Shown: positions 1 to 7,929, counted from the first letter of the stretch. The stretch: DNA of 64,000 bases from Hyphomicrobium denitrificans 1NES1 (GCF_000230975.2 NC_021172.1:2046001-2110000); one strand, 5' to 3'. The notes: generated from the sequence alone by a model not told the origin. Program-made: numbers and translations.

Positions 1-2
1 AG

Positions 3-572
3 GCGATGGGCATTCCGAACGATGATGGTAAGATTGGCGGTTCTGGTAAGACCGTCGAAAGCGACGAGACGTTTGTCGGCGGCAAAAAGAAGAACGTCCA
101 TCGTGGCAAGCCCGAGCCGAAAAAGCATGCCGTCATGGCGCTTGTCGAGCGTGGTGGAAAGATGCGCGCGAAGCACGTTCCGAACGTCACGGCCAAAACG
201 ATTAAAAAGACGTTGGCCAAGCATGCCGACAAGGCGTCAGTCCTGATGACGGACGACAGCACTTGGTCCCGGACAGCGGGCAAGAGCTTTGCCGACCATG
301 GCGTCGTCAAGCACTCGTTGGGCGAATACGTTTCGAAGGACGGCATTGCCCACATCCAAACCGTGGAAAGCTTCTTCGCGATCCTGAAACGCGGCATCAC
401 GGGCAGCTTCCACTCCGTCAGCGAAAAGCACTTGCAACGGTATGTGGACGAGTTCGCGTTCCGCTGGAATGCTCGCTCTTCGCTCGGCATCGAAGACGCC
501 GAACGCGCCGCTCAAATGGTGCGAGGCGCAGAAGGCAAGAGACTGACGTATCGACAGCCTGACCAAGTCTAG
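3..572 (+). CDS. IS1595/ISXO2-like transposase, 3' part only
   Basis: This is the C-terminal part of an insertion-sequence transposase; the reading frame runs off the left edge, so the N-terminal part is outside the window. The visible residues fit the ISXO2-like DDE domain: a first acidic motif DETFVGGKKK, a second TDDSTWSR, then HIQTVESFF, LKRGI, and the closing KHLQRYVDEFAFRWN block. In this family the third catalytic position is usually Asn in an HTN-T-VE context; here that place reads HIQTVE, so Gln replaces Asn and activity is doubtful. I could not recognise a terminal inverted repeat after the stop. It marks the left border of an accessory segment. The family call is from memory of the domain. 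Confidence 0.85.
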   Translation, partial: AMGIPNDDGKIGGSGKTVESDETFVGGKKKNVHRGKPEPKKHAVMALVERGGKMRAKHVPNVTAKTIKKTLAKHADKASVLMTDDSTWSRTAGKSFADHGVVKHSLGEYVSKDGIAHIQTVESFFAILKRGITGSFHSVSEKHLQRYVDEFAFRWNARSSLGIEDAERAAQMVRGAEGKRLTYRQPDQV

Positions 573-583
573 GAAGCGGAGGA

Positions 584-606
584 AAAAGCAGCGATAGGCT
601 GCTTTT
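584..606. terminator. Hairpin after the transposase, terminator-like
   Basis: A nine-base-pair perfect stem (584-592 with 598-606) with a five-base loop, with A-rich and T-rich ends forming the base of the stem. It lies 11 bases after the transposase stop. The A/T-rich base of the stem would let it act in either direction. It separates the IS from the AbiE promoter. Confidence 0.6.
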
Positions 607-612
607 CTGGGC

Positions 613-641
613 TTGATCTGGTAAGGAAAAAACAATATATT
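613..641 (+). promoter_or_regulatory. Sigma-70-type promoter for the AbiE pair
   Basis: TTGATC at 613-618 and TATATT at 636-641 are separated by exactly 17 bases, close to a housekeeping -35/-10 pair, in an AT-rich stretch. The antitoxin start at 674 is about 33 bases past the -10 box. The position just after the transposase hairpin fits a dedicated promoter for the toxin-antitoxin pair. This is a sequence match only. Confidence 0.5.
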
Positions 642-673
642 CCTGACATAATATTTGCGTTAATGGGTGCTAA

Positions 674-1261
674 ATGGCTGGAATAAATGATAAAATACTC
701 AAGATAGTTCGCCGCCACGGTCGCGGCGCGCGCGTCTACACGGCAGCGGATTTCCGACACCTTGGTTCTGATAGGGCCGTGTGGCAGGCATTGTCGCGGC
801 TTACGAAGGCTGGAAAGCTGCGTCGGTTGGCGCGAGGGCTTTACGACTATCCGAGGCACAATAAATTGCTCGATATTCAGGTCCCGGCTTCTGCAGATGC
901 CGTCGCCGCTGCGGTTGGCGCCGTCGCTGGGGACAGTCTTGCTGCTGCGCATGCGCTTGGCGTCACGACCGCAGTTCCAGTACGCCCAACCTACCTGACG
1001 TCAGGCCAGAGTCGTTCACGTACTGTCGGAAATCGCATCATTGATCTCCAGCACGCTCCAGCATGGCTGTTGGATTTCAAGGACACGCCAGCGATGCCCT
1101 TTGTACAAGCGCTGAACTGGCTGGGTGACAATGCTGATGAGGATGTAGTGGACAAATTGCGCAATCAAATGACGCCAGAGATTGAGCGTGCTCTAAAAAA
1201 CAAGCGCGTTCCTGGACGGCTGCGTGAACCCATCAGAATGTTGACCCTCGCCCCAGCATGA
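674..1261 (+). CDS. AbiEi-like antitoxin (DUF6088-type)
   Basis: 195 residues resembling the AbiEi/DUF6088 antitoxins of type IV toxin-antitoxin systems. The first 65 residues form a winged-helix-like region (AVWQALSRLTKAGKLRRLARGLYDY), the usual DNA-binding part that autoregulates the operon. The following block with LTSGQSRSRTVGNR and IDLQHAP matches the C-terminal domain of this family. Its stop overlaps the start of the AbiEii-like gene in an ATGA (1258-1261), so the two are translationally coupled. Antitoxins of this type act without binding the toxin protein, by family knowledge. Base composition is more AT-rich than the core genes further right, which fits acquired DNA. Confidence 0.8.
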   Translation: MAGINDKILKIVRRHGRGARVYTAADFRHLGSDRAVWQALSRLTKAGKLRRLARGLYDYPRHNKLLDIQVPASADAVAAAVGAVAGDSLAAAHALGVTTAVPVRPTYLTSGQSRSRTVGNRIIDLQHAPAWLLDFKDTPAMPFVQALNWLGDNADEDVVDKLRNQMTPEIERALKNKRVPGRLREPIRMLTLAPA

Positions 1262-2322
1262 AATCCGAAGAGTACGCTCGATTTGAAAAGATGTCGCGAC
1301 AGAACCGCCGCGACATCTTTGAGATCGTTGCGGAAAAGAGAAGCATACGTGCCGCCTACGTTGAGAAGGACTATTGGGTCTGCCGCGTCTTAGATATTCT
1401 GATGAAAGAGCGCCCGTACATCCCCAAATGCTTTTTCAAAGGCGGTACTTCGCTGTCGAAGGGCTTCAATCTGATCAATCGGTTCTCTGAGGACATCGAC
1501 ATCGTCTTCTCACGCATCGGATTGGGAATTGATGTTACTAACGATCCTACTGATCCAAATTGCGTAATGTCTAATACGCAGCGCAAGAAGCTAATCGATG
1601 AAGTCAAAAGCAAGAGCGCTGGCCACATGCGTGGAAAATTGGTGAAGAAGCTCACCAATGCCCTACCAAAATGCACTGTTAGCTTCGATGATGGGGACGG
1701 TTCCGTGTTGGTGGGATACGAGACCGTATGCGACACCGACGATTACGCGAAGCCGCGAATAAAAGTCGAGGGTGGCGCGCGCGGGGCCTTAGTGCCCACG
1801 ATCGAGCAACGCGTGGTGCCATACGTTCAAGACTTATTGACCGGAAAACAGAAATTCGATCTTGGGATCGATAAGATCACCATGATTAGGCCGGAACGCA
1901 CGCTTCTTGAAAAGCTAGTAGCCATACACGGCTTCAACAGTAAGTGCGCATGCGAGGATAAATCAAAACGACCCCGGGATGCCAACCGTTACTCTCGACA
2001 TTTCTATGATGTCGCGTGCATTGCGCCAACGGGGCATGGCAAAAAGGCTCTTAGTGACCCAGAGCTTTTCGCACACGTAGTCTCGCATTCCGCGCTGACC
2101 TTTCCAAGTGGTGCCGCACGCTACGATCTCGCTAAGCCCGATACGATTGCGATTGTGCCCACAAAAGCGGTTCAAAAAATGCTTGAGGCTGATTACCAAT
2201 CGATGCGGGGCATGATGTTTGGAACGCCGCCCTCGTTCTCTGATATCACCAAACAGCTTGCAATCATCGAAGCCTCTCTGAGGCAGCTCGAAGAGCGACA
2301 GATGGTTCTTGACCTAGTCTAA
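1258..2322 (+). CDS. AbiEii-like nucleotidyltransferase toxin
   Basis: 354 residues of the AbiEii/AbiGii toxin family, which belongs to the DNA polymerase beta-like nucleotidyltransferases. The diagnostic motifs are visible: a Gly-Gly pair with Ser at about 62-65 (KGGTSLSK) followed by SEDIDIVF, whose Asp79 and Asp81 would bind metal. Known relatives act as toxins or abortive-infection effectors by transferring nucleotides, in some cases to tRNA; the target here is unknown. It overlaps its antitoxin by four bases. The 3' end overlaps by four bases a small gene on the other strand (2319-2483). No disruption is seen, so it may be active. Confidence 0.85.
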   Translation: MKSEEYARFEKMSRQNRRDIFEIVAEKRSIRAAYVEKDYWVCRVLDILMKERPYIPKCFFKGGTSLSKGFNLINRFSEDIDIVFSRIGLGIDVTNDPTDPNCVMSNTQRKKLIDEVKSKSAGHMRGKLVKKLTNALPKCTVSFDDGDGSVLVGYETVCDTDDYAKPRIKVEGGARGALVPTIEQRVVPYVQDLLTGKQKFDLGIDKITMIRPERTLLEKLVAIHGFNSKCACEDKSKRPRDANRYSRHFYDVACIAPTGHGKKALSDPELFAHVVSHSALTFPSGAARYDLAKPDTIAIVPTKAVQKMLEADYQSMRGMMFGTPPSFSDITKQLAIIEASLRQLEERQMVLDLV

Positions 2323-2483
2323 GGCTTCTTCGATGCGGAGGCGCTAGGCTTCCGCTTCGATTTTTTACCGACCTTCATTTCTGCGTGCGGCTTGGGAGGA
2401 GTGTTTAGTGCTCGCCGTACGGCGTCATCGCGCCGTTTGGATATTTCCGTATCGGTCAGTTGCTGTGGCTGCTTGGTGTTCAT
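2319..2483 (-). CDS. Small basic protein, 54 aa, antisense
   Basis: A complete small reading frame, ATG at 2483 to TAG at 2319, encoding 54 residues. It has an acidic-basic start with TDTEISKRRDDAVRRAL, then NTPPKPHAEMKVG, and a Lys/Ser-rich tail ending KKP. The pattern RRD-AVRRAL-TPPKPH followed by a basic tail resembles short conserved proteins often seen in alphaproteobacterial accessory regions, though I cannot name a family. It overlaps the toxin 3' end by four bases and starts just four bases from the divergent HEPN-like start at 2487. This tight packing supports it being real. Function unknown. Confidence 0.6.
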   Translation of the reverse strand: MNTKQPQQLTDTEISKRRDDAVRRALNTPPKPHAEMKVGKKSKRKPSASASKKP

Positions 2484-2486
2484 CGT

Positions 2487-3047
2487 ATGGCTCCCAAATC
2501 GAAAATATATAGAAAACCCAAGCCTCGTAAATTGCCCCCGCGCCCACTACCTCTAGGGCACAAAATGACTAGCGTTGGACCGATTCAATATCGGTTGATC
2601 GGCCAATTCCTTGTTGAGTGGTCGAAACTTGAAGCAGCCTTGGACGATCTCATATGGCGCATACTAGGGCTTTCGGACGATGACGGGCGCGTAATCACTA
2701 CGAAATTTGACGCAAGAACGAGAATTGAAGTGTTGATTGTACTTGGTCAACGCTATTTCGAAGGTTGGCGGCTTCGTTTCCTCGTCGCCGCGCTAGATGC
2801 TACAGACAATTTGAGAGAGCATCGAAATTTTATTGCACATGGTGTTTGGGGGAGAATGTCAGGCGGTGTCGCTGTTGCAATGTCTTTGAAGCCAAAATCT
2901 GAACTAGGCGAAATCATTGGGCAGTCCTATCCCCATGACCAAATGCGAGAACTGACAATGGATGTCCTGAAAGCCAAAAGGATCATCACTCGGACGACTC
3001 TTTCGCTCGGCGCATCGCCAGGTAAATACGACACACAAGGTCAGTAG
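2487..3047 (+). CDS. HEPN-like protein of unknown function
   Basis: 186 residues from ATG 2487; an ATG at 2460 is also in frame but would run through the divergent small gene. The mostly helical sequence contains LREHRNFIAHG, with Arg113 and His118 in the R-x4-H spacing typical of HEPN RNase active sites. The preceding helix LVEWSKLEAALDDLIWRILG and the KFDARTRIEVL stretch are typical of short proteins of this kind. HEPN proteins are often RNases in defence and toxin modules, but similar R-x4-H proteins of no known activity exist, so this is a motif-level call. It sits beside the AbiE pair in an AT-richer island. No cognate nucleotidyltransferase antitoxin is adjacent. Confidence 0.65.
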   Translation: MAPKSKIYRKPKPRKLPPRPLPLGHKMTSVGPIQYRLIGQFLVEWSKLEAALDDLIWRILGLSDDDGRVITTKFDARTRIEVLIVLGQRYFEGWRLRFLVAALDATDNLREHRNFIAHGVWGRMSGGVAVAMSLKPKSELGEIIGQSYPHDQMRELTMDVLKAKRIITRTTLSLGASPGKYDTQGQ

Positions 3048-3144
3048 GACTGAGCCATCCCTCATATGTCTCACTAATACCGGTTGGCCCGATAGCCTCT
3101 AAGCCTGCCGCAATCATTTCCTCCGTTATTTCGAGATCATCCAT
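2986..3144 (-). CDS. Small acidic protein, 52 aa, antisense
   Basis: A complete frame from ATG 3144 to TGA 2986 encoding 52 residues, preceded by a GTGAGGTG stretch. It starts MDDLEITEEMIAAGLEAIG and has LSPTDLVCRIYLAMRRA near the end. The MI-AG start and a V-RIY-AM end are typical of short proteins found in alphaproteobacterial prophages and islands, by pattern memory only. Its last 62 bases are antisense to the end of the HEPN-like gene. Function unknown; coding status is likely but not certain. Confidence 0.5.
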   Translation of the reverse strand: MDDLEITEEMIAAGLEAIGPTGISETYEGWLSPTDLVCRIYLAMRRAKESSE

Positions 3145-3549
3145 GACGCACCTCACGGTGCCTTGCCGCCCTGTCAGAGGCAGAATCGCCGCGAACTAGT
3201 TCTTTGTCAAGTGCATACTTCCCTGAAAAACCCTCATCCAAGTGGGATGGCTCGTGCGTAAAACGCGATTCGCGCCGTATTCCGTCGCCGCCGTTGAAAA
3301 TCGCATTTTTTCACGATGACGTATTGGCTACGGCACGGCTGCGCTTGAGTTGGCGATAAAATGCGTCGGAATTTCGCTTCTCGCCGATCTTTTCGAGCGA
3401 CTGCAAGACCGCCGGTTCATCCCACGCACGGTGCGAACGAATGCGGACGTGAAATACTCGTTTGGGTACAAAGAGCCGGCCGCTCCGGGGGGAGGAGCGG
3501 CCGGCGGTGGCCGCCGGTGAGGGATCCGGCGGCACGGGGGTCTCAATCT
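3145..3549. other. Intergenic stretch, no gene seen
   Basis: About 400 bases between the accessory island and ald. The open frames here are Pro/Arg-rich readings of GC-rich sequence without ribosome sites and look like chance. The only firm structure is the hairpin at 3475-3505. Confidence 0.5.
3475..3505 (-). terminator. Strong hairpin downstream of ald
   Basis: A perfect 12-base-pair GC-rich stem (3475-3486 with 3494-3505) and a seven-base G-rich loop, 45 bases past the ald stop. On the ald strand only a short TCTTTG follows, so it is a terminator by position and stem strength rather than a classic U-tract terminator. Confidence 0.45.
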
Positions 3550-4674
3550 CTATTCCGCAGCGATACGAAAGGAGCGCGCGCCATCAAGGCTGTCGAAGCC
3601 GAGCGAGGCGGCAACTGCGGGATGCGTGATCCGTCCTTCCTTTACGTTCAAGCCTGCTGCGAGATGCGGATCGCGATCGAAGGCTGCGAGACCCTTGTCG
3701 GCTAGTTTCATCACGAACGGCAACGTCGCATTGTTTAACGCCTGCGCCGACGTAACGGGCACGGCGCCCGGGATGTTCGTCACGCAGTAATGGATGATGC
3801 CGTCGACCTCGAAGGTCGGGCGGGCGTGCGTCGTCGGATGCGACGTTTCAAAGCAACCGCCCTGATCGATCGCGACATCGACCAGCACGGCACCCTTCTT
3901 CATGTCTTTCAGCATTGCGCGCGTGACGAGTTTCGGCGCGCTGGCACCCGCAATGAGAACCGCACCGATTACGACATCGGCGCCGAGGACTTCGTTCTCG
4001 ATCGTCTCCATCGTAGCGTCGAGCGTGACGATCCGGCCTTTGAACAACTCATCGAGCTGACGCAGACGCGGCAACGACTTGTCGATGACGGATACTGTAG
4101 CACCGAGCCCCGCGGCCATTCTCGCCGCGTGAGTGCCGACGACGCCTCCGCCGAGCACGACGACCTTGGCCGGCTTCACGCCTGGGACACCGCCGAGCAA
4201 CACGCCGCGCCCACCGGCCGGCCGGCGCAACGCAATGGCCGCAGCCTCAATCGACAACCGACCGGCGACCTCGCTCATCGGCGCGAGCAACGGCAAGCCG
4301 CCTCTGGCGTCGGTCACGGTTTCGTAGGCGATCGCCGCGACGCCCGATTGCATCAGGCCCTTGGCCTGCTCGGGATCCGGCGCGAGGTGTAAATATGTAA
4401 AAAGGATCTGATCGGGACGCAGCCGCTTCCATTCGGTGGGCCGCGGTTCCTTTACTTTCACGATCATCTGGGCGCCGCTGAAGACATCGTCCTCAGTGGC
4501 GACGACGCGGGCACCCGCTTTCGCGTAGGCGGCATCGTCAGCGAAGATGCCTGCACCGGCCCCGGCCTGGACGATGACCTCGTGACCGTGAGTTACCAGT
4601 TCACGCACCGAACCGGGCACGAGACCGACGCGAAACTCATCGCTTTTGATCTCCGTCGGAACGCCGATCCGCAT
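3550..4674 (-). CDS. ald: Alanine dehydrogenase
   Basis: 374 residues, full length for NAD-dependent L-alanine dehydrogenase, which interconverts L-alanine with pyruvate and ammonia. It starts MRIGVPTEIK with the EFRVGLVP block typical of the family. The catalytic His lies in YLHLAP near residue 95, the dinucleotide fold has VVVLGGGVVGTHAARMA near 170-190, and the catalytic Asp is in VDVAIDQGG near 270. It is divergently transcribed from an Lrp/AsnC regulator whose start is 138 bases away, the usual arrangement where the regulator controls ald in response to alanine. Two palindromes in the shared intergenic region are operator candidates. Little doubt about identity. Confidence 0.97.
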   Translation of the reverse strand: MRIGVPTEIKSDEFRVGLVPGSVRELVTHGHEVIVQAGAGAGIFADDAAYAKAGARVVATEDDVFSGAQMIVKVKEPRPTEWKRLRPDQILFTYLHLAPDPEQAKGLMQSGVAAIAYETVTDARGGLPLLAPMSEVAGRLSIEAAAIALRRPAGGRGVLLGGVPGVKPAKVVVLGGGVVGTHAARMAAGLGATVSVIDKSLPRLRQLDELFKGRIVTLDATMETIENEVLGADVVIGAVLIAGASAPKLVTRAMLKDMKKGAVLVDVAIDQGGCFETSHPTTHARPTFEVDGIIHYCVTNIPGAVPVTSAQALNNATLPFVMKLADKGLAAFDRDPHLAAGLNVKEGRITHPAVAASLGFDSLDGARSFRIAAE

Positions 4675-4702
4675 TTGCCGCTCCCATGTGCGCGGACTCT
4701 TG

Positions 4703-4717
4703 TTCTACGGTGTAGAA
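4703..4717. promoter_or_regulatory. Palindrome between ald and lrp, Lrp-site candidate
   Basis: TTCTAC-GGT-GTAGAA: two perfect six-base arms spaced by three bases, 29 bases from the ald start. The 15-base size and symmetry match the kind of site bound by Lrp/AsnC dimers. Placement in the divergent gap suggests control of ald by the adjacent regulator. Inference from symmetry and position. Confidence 0.45.
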
Positions 4718-4741
4718 TGTCACAGGCGAGATGCGATTACC

Positions 4742-4759
4742 CGGCAATTTGACTTGCCG
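4742..4759. promoter_or_regulatory. Second inverted repeat between ald and lrp
   Basis: CGGCAA at 4742-4747 and TTGCCG at 4754-4759 flank a six-base spacer. It lies 54 bases before the regulator start, and may be a second operator half of a cooperative Lrp-type array or unrelated. Confidence 0.3.
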
Positions 4760-4812
4760 ACAGGATTTCCGACGCAGATAATCAACGCAAAAAACATATC
4801 TCGCGCAGAAAA

Positions 4813-5292
4813 ATGACAACAACCAATCTGGATGCTTTGGATAAGGCCATCCTGGCTGCGCTGCTCGCGGACGGACGGCAGTCGCAGGTCGACCTAGCCG
4901 AACGTGTACCGCTGTCTCCGACCGCCATTGCCCGGCGCATTCGCGCGCTGGAAGAACGCGGGGTTATTTCCGGTTATCAAGCGCGGATCAACCGCACATC
5001 TCTTGGGCTCACGATGATGGCCGTCGTGCAGATCAGTTTGAAAAGCCAAAGCGAGGATTTGCTCGCGGCTTTTGAAAAAGCAGCAGCGGCGGCGCCATCG
5101 ATCACCTCGTGCCACATGATGTCGGGCGAGGACGATTACATCATCACCGTCCTTGCGCACGATCTCGAGGATTTCGAGCGCATCCACAAGGAGCAGCTTT
5201 CGCGGCTCCCGGGCGTGGCGCGGCTCAGGTCGAGCTTCGTTCTGCGCGAAGTCGTAAGCCGGCCGCTGCCGCTGGCATCCCTCGCGCGCTGA
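4813..5292 (+). CDS. Lrp/AsnC family regulator, probable ald regulator
   Basis: 159 residues with the two-domain Lrp/AsnC layout. Residues about 5-65 form the helix-turn-helix (LDALDKAILAALLADGRQSQ, then LSPTAIARRIRALEERGVI). The C-terminal ligand-binding RAM domain includes SCHMMSGEDDYIITV and the closing LPGVARLRSSFVLREV. Such proteins form dimers to octamers and sense amino acids. Divergence from ald points to alanine-responsive control of that gene, as in known AldR systems; this is inferred from context. The gene ends nine bases before the convergent L,D-transpeptidase stop. Confidence 0.92.
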   Translation: MTTTNLDALDKAILAALLADGRQSQVDLAERVPLSPTAIARRIRALEERGVISGYQARINRTSLGLTMMAVVQISLKSQSEDLLAAFEKAAAAAPSITSCHMMSGEDDYIITVLAHDLEDFERIHKEQLSRLPGVARLRSSFVLREVVSRPLPLASLAR

Positions 5293-5300
5293 GCTAAGCC

Positions 5301-6659
5301 CTAAGGCGCCAGCGCGGCGGCAGCCGTCGCCGGAGGCGCATCGTCGTTGTCGCGCTGATAAGCAGTCCGCAACGCTGCACCATCCCGCCCGTAAATATCA
5401 GGGCGAAACTCGATACGGCCATTCGACGGTTCGGCCCACGCCGTGATGTAGGCAAAGTACACGGGTATGGGATGCGTCAGCTTCAACTCCATCGGCTGCC
5501 CGCCAGCAAGCGTTTCGCGCACGTGACCAGGCTGTTCCCAGCCGGGCTCGTTGTGAGCGATCCAATCCCCGAGGTCGAAGACGTTCTGGACGCGAACGCA
5601 GCCCGCGCTGAACGGTCGGCTCTGCTGATCGAAGAGATTCTTCATCGGCGTGTCATGCATGTAGACGCCGAACTCGTTCGACATGTCGATGCGCAAAAGA
5701 CCGAGCGCATTCTTTTCGCCCGGATCCTGCTTGAACTTGTAGCTTGCCACCTGCGGGGCGTTCCAATCGATCGTTTTGGGATCGAGCTCAGGACCATTAA
5801 AGCCGTTGTAAACGCGAATGCCTTCTTCAGCGAGATATCCAGGTTCCTGCTTCAGACGTGGAACAAGATCGAGCGTCGCGACGCTGTCGGGAACGCGCCA
5901 GTAAGGGAAGAAGTTCAGCGCCTTGATCATCGCGCGCACTTCCGGTGTCTGGCGTTGAGGACGGCCGACGATGACGCGATGGCGCAACTGCACCTCGTAC
6001 TTGTCGACGGCCTCGAGCTGGAAGGCGGGAATGTTGACGAGGACATAACGATCCTCGATGCCATGCATCAGAGACTGAAGACGCTGCAAGTTAAGTTTCA
6101 GCTGCGCCAGCCGCTCGTCCGCCGTCGTATTCAGCACCGGATATACCGATTGCTCGATCCGGCCCGTGACGCGGATGCCGTGGCGGCGCTGGAAGCGCTT
6201 CACCCCCTCTTCGAGTTCGGAATCGAACGTCTCGGCATCGTAATAGGAACCGTTGGCGGGCATGTCGCCCGTGATGCGCAGGCGCTTCCTCAAAATGGGC
6301 ACGCGCGGATCGTCATCGCCGACGCGCATCATGCGTCCTGGCGGGACGAGAGGCCAGCCGCCGCTATCGACGATCTTCTGATAGCGATCGATGGCAGCCG
6401 ATATGGCGTTGAGCATGGCGTCGCTTCGCCATGGCGTCGCGTCGGGCCGGAGATCGTCGAGAGGTTCTTTCTTGCGCACCGGCGCCGAGTCCTGGCCGCC
6501 GCCAGAGAGCGATCCCTGGATTTGATCCCAAAGCGTCATCTGCGCGTGACTTGAAGTTACGAACTGCGGACAGATTTGGAAAAATGCGACAATAGCGATG
6601 GTAACGGCGCTTCTCAGGAACACATCCCAATACCGCGCTGTCGAAAGTAAAACCTTCAT
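5301..6659 (-). CDS. Secreted murein L,D-transpeptidase (YkuD type)
   Basis: 452 residues from ATG 6659, chosen because AAGGAAGG lies upstream and a signal peptide follows at once (hydrophobic SAVTIAIVAFFQI, likely cleavage after SSHA near 39). A longer in-frame start at 6830 would bury the signal. The mature part has a helical scaffold domain, a peptidoglycan-binding-like repeat (GVKRFQRRHGIRVTGRIEQ), and a YkuD catalytic domain with VYMHDTP and RPFSAGCVRVQN, giving the catalytic Cys near residue 352. These enzymes make 3-3 peptidoglycan cross-links or attach proteins in the periplasm. It resembles the LdtR-linked enzyme at 20382-21725, so the window carries two paralogues. Confidence 0.9.
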   Translation of the reverse strand: MKVLLSTARYWDVFLRSAVTIAIVAFFQICPQFVTSSHAQMTLWDQIQGSLSGGGQDSAPVRKKEPLDDLRPDATPWRSDAMLNAISAAIDRYQKIVDSGGWPLVPPGRMMRVGDDDPRVPILRKRLRITGDMPANGSYYDAETFDSELEEGVKRFQRRHGIRVTGRIEQSVYPVLNTTADERLAQLKLNLQRLQSLMHGIEDRYVLVNIPAFQLEAVDKYEVQLRHRVIVGRPQRQTPEVRAMIKALNFFPYWRVPDSVATLDLVPRLKQEPGYLAEEGIRVYNGFNGPELDPKTIDWNAPQVASYKFKQDPGEKNALGLLRIDMSNEFGVYMHDTPMKNLFDQQSRPFSAGCVRVQNVFDLGDWIAHNEPGWEQPGHVRETLAGGQPMELKLTHPIPVYFAYITAWAEPSNGRIEFRPDIYGRDGAALRTAYQRDNDDAPPATAAAALAP

Positions 6660-6887
6660 TCCGCGTGCCCCGCCTTCCTTCGATTTAGCCGCTGTTCCAA
6701 TGAACGACGTGCGGGCAGCAATCCCTTGCCCGGCTCGGCGGCCCCGATATGCCGCGTGCCATTTCGGCCACTTCGAGGAAAGTGGCACGAGCCATATGGC
6801 CAAAGCGTGGCGCTTTACCAAGCCCTGCACATTGCCGCCCTACGAAGAAATGCAAAGCTGTGTTGCAATCCCGCCGCCCCGGCTACG

Positions 6888-7913
6888 TTACCGCAAAAAG
6901 TGATCGTAGCCCGGGTGACGCGGCTCGATCCGATTACCCCTGGAATCGAGCACAGCGACGTGGGTTCCGGCATCGAGAACGCCAACATCGCGGACCGCGA
7001 TGCCCGTTTTTGCGGCACTCGCCAGGAACTTCTCCGCCTTTTCGGGCGAAACCGCGATGAGCAGCTCATAATCGCCGCCGCCGGCGAGAATGGCGTCCTG
7101 GACCTTCGGGTCGGCTGCAAGCGCGGCGCGCACAGATGACGACAACGGGATCACATCAAACTTCAGCGCGAGACCAAGCGGCCCGGCGAGGCGGGTCAAA
7201 TCTTTCACCAGCCCATCGGAAATATCGAGCGCAGCCCGGGCATGGGTGCGAACGGCGGCTGCAAGCGCCGAACGCGGCCGCGGGCGAAGATACCGATCGA
7301 GCAGGAACTCGCGATCGGATTCCGACAACCGATCTTTGAACAGTGACGGCTCGCGGCGGAGCGCCAGCCCGAGGGCCGCGTCTCCGATCGTGCCTGTAAT
7401 GAAAACATGATCTCCCGCTTTGCTTCCATGCCGGGGAACGAAGGCGCCGGATGGAACCGACCCGATGATCGTTATCCCGATCGACAACGGCCCCGGCGTT
7501 CGGTCCGTATCGCCACCGATCAGCTTGCAACCGAATTCCGTCTGCGCCGCGCGCAAACCCTTTGCAAAGTCTGCGATCCAGGCTCGTTCCGGCGCCTCGG
7601 GCAATGCAAGCGTCAAGAGATACGCCAAAGGCTCAGCGCCCTTTGCCGCCATATCGGAAACGTTGCAGGCGAGCGCTTTCCGCGCGATGTCGGCTGGCCG
7701 GTCGTCGGGAAAAAAGTGGACGCCTGCGATGATCGGATCGCTGCTGAAAACCAGATCGATGCCGGGCGCATGCGGAATGACCGCTGCGTCGTCTCTCAAC
7801 CCAAACGCCCCGGGCATGCCTTCGGCAAGAGGCACGAGATAGGTCTGGATCAGCTCGGTTTCGCTCTCGACCCGGGGGCCGTTCTTATCTCGCTCGAAGG
7901 GCGTCCCCGGCAT
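6888..7913 (-). CDS. thiL: Thiamine-monophosphate kinase
   Basis: 341 residues from ATG 7913, 16 bases after the nusB stop with an AAGG just upstream. ThiL phosphorylates thiamine monophosphate to the active diphosphate using ATP. Visible signatures are the GLRDDAAV start, DPIIAGVHF, the metal-binding ARKALACNVSDMAAKG block, FIGGD-like KLIGGDTDRT, and the later ALDISDGLVKDL and GGGDYELLIA motifs. It is last in the nrdR-ribD-ribE-ribB(X)-ribH-nusB-thiL run; nusB-thiL linkage is common in alphaproteobacteria. A longer upstream frame exists but overlaps nusB and has no signature. Confidence 0.94.
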   Translation of the reverse strand: MPGTPFERDKNGPRVESETELIQTYLVPLAEGMPGAFGLRDDAAVIPHAPGIDLVFSSDPIIAGVHFFPDDRPADIARKALACNVSDMAAKGAEPLAYLLTLALPEAPERAWIADFAKGLRAAQTEFGCKLIGGDTDRTPGPLSIGITIIGSVPSGAFVPRHGSKAGDHVFITGTIGDAALGLALRREPSLFKDRLSESDREFLLDRYLRPRPRSALAAAVRTHARAALDISDGLVKDLTRLAGPLGLALKFDVIPLSSSVRAALAADPKVQDAILAGGGDYELLIAVSPEKAEKFLASAAKTGIAVRDVGVLDAGTHVAVLDSRGNRIEPRHPGYDHFLR

Positions 7914-7929
7914 ATCGGTCGCCTTGAGG

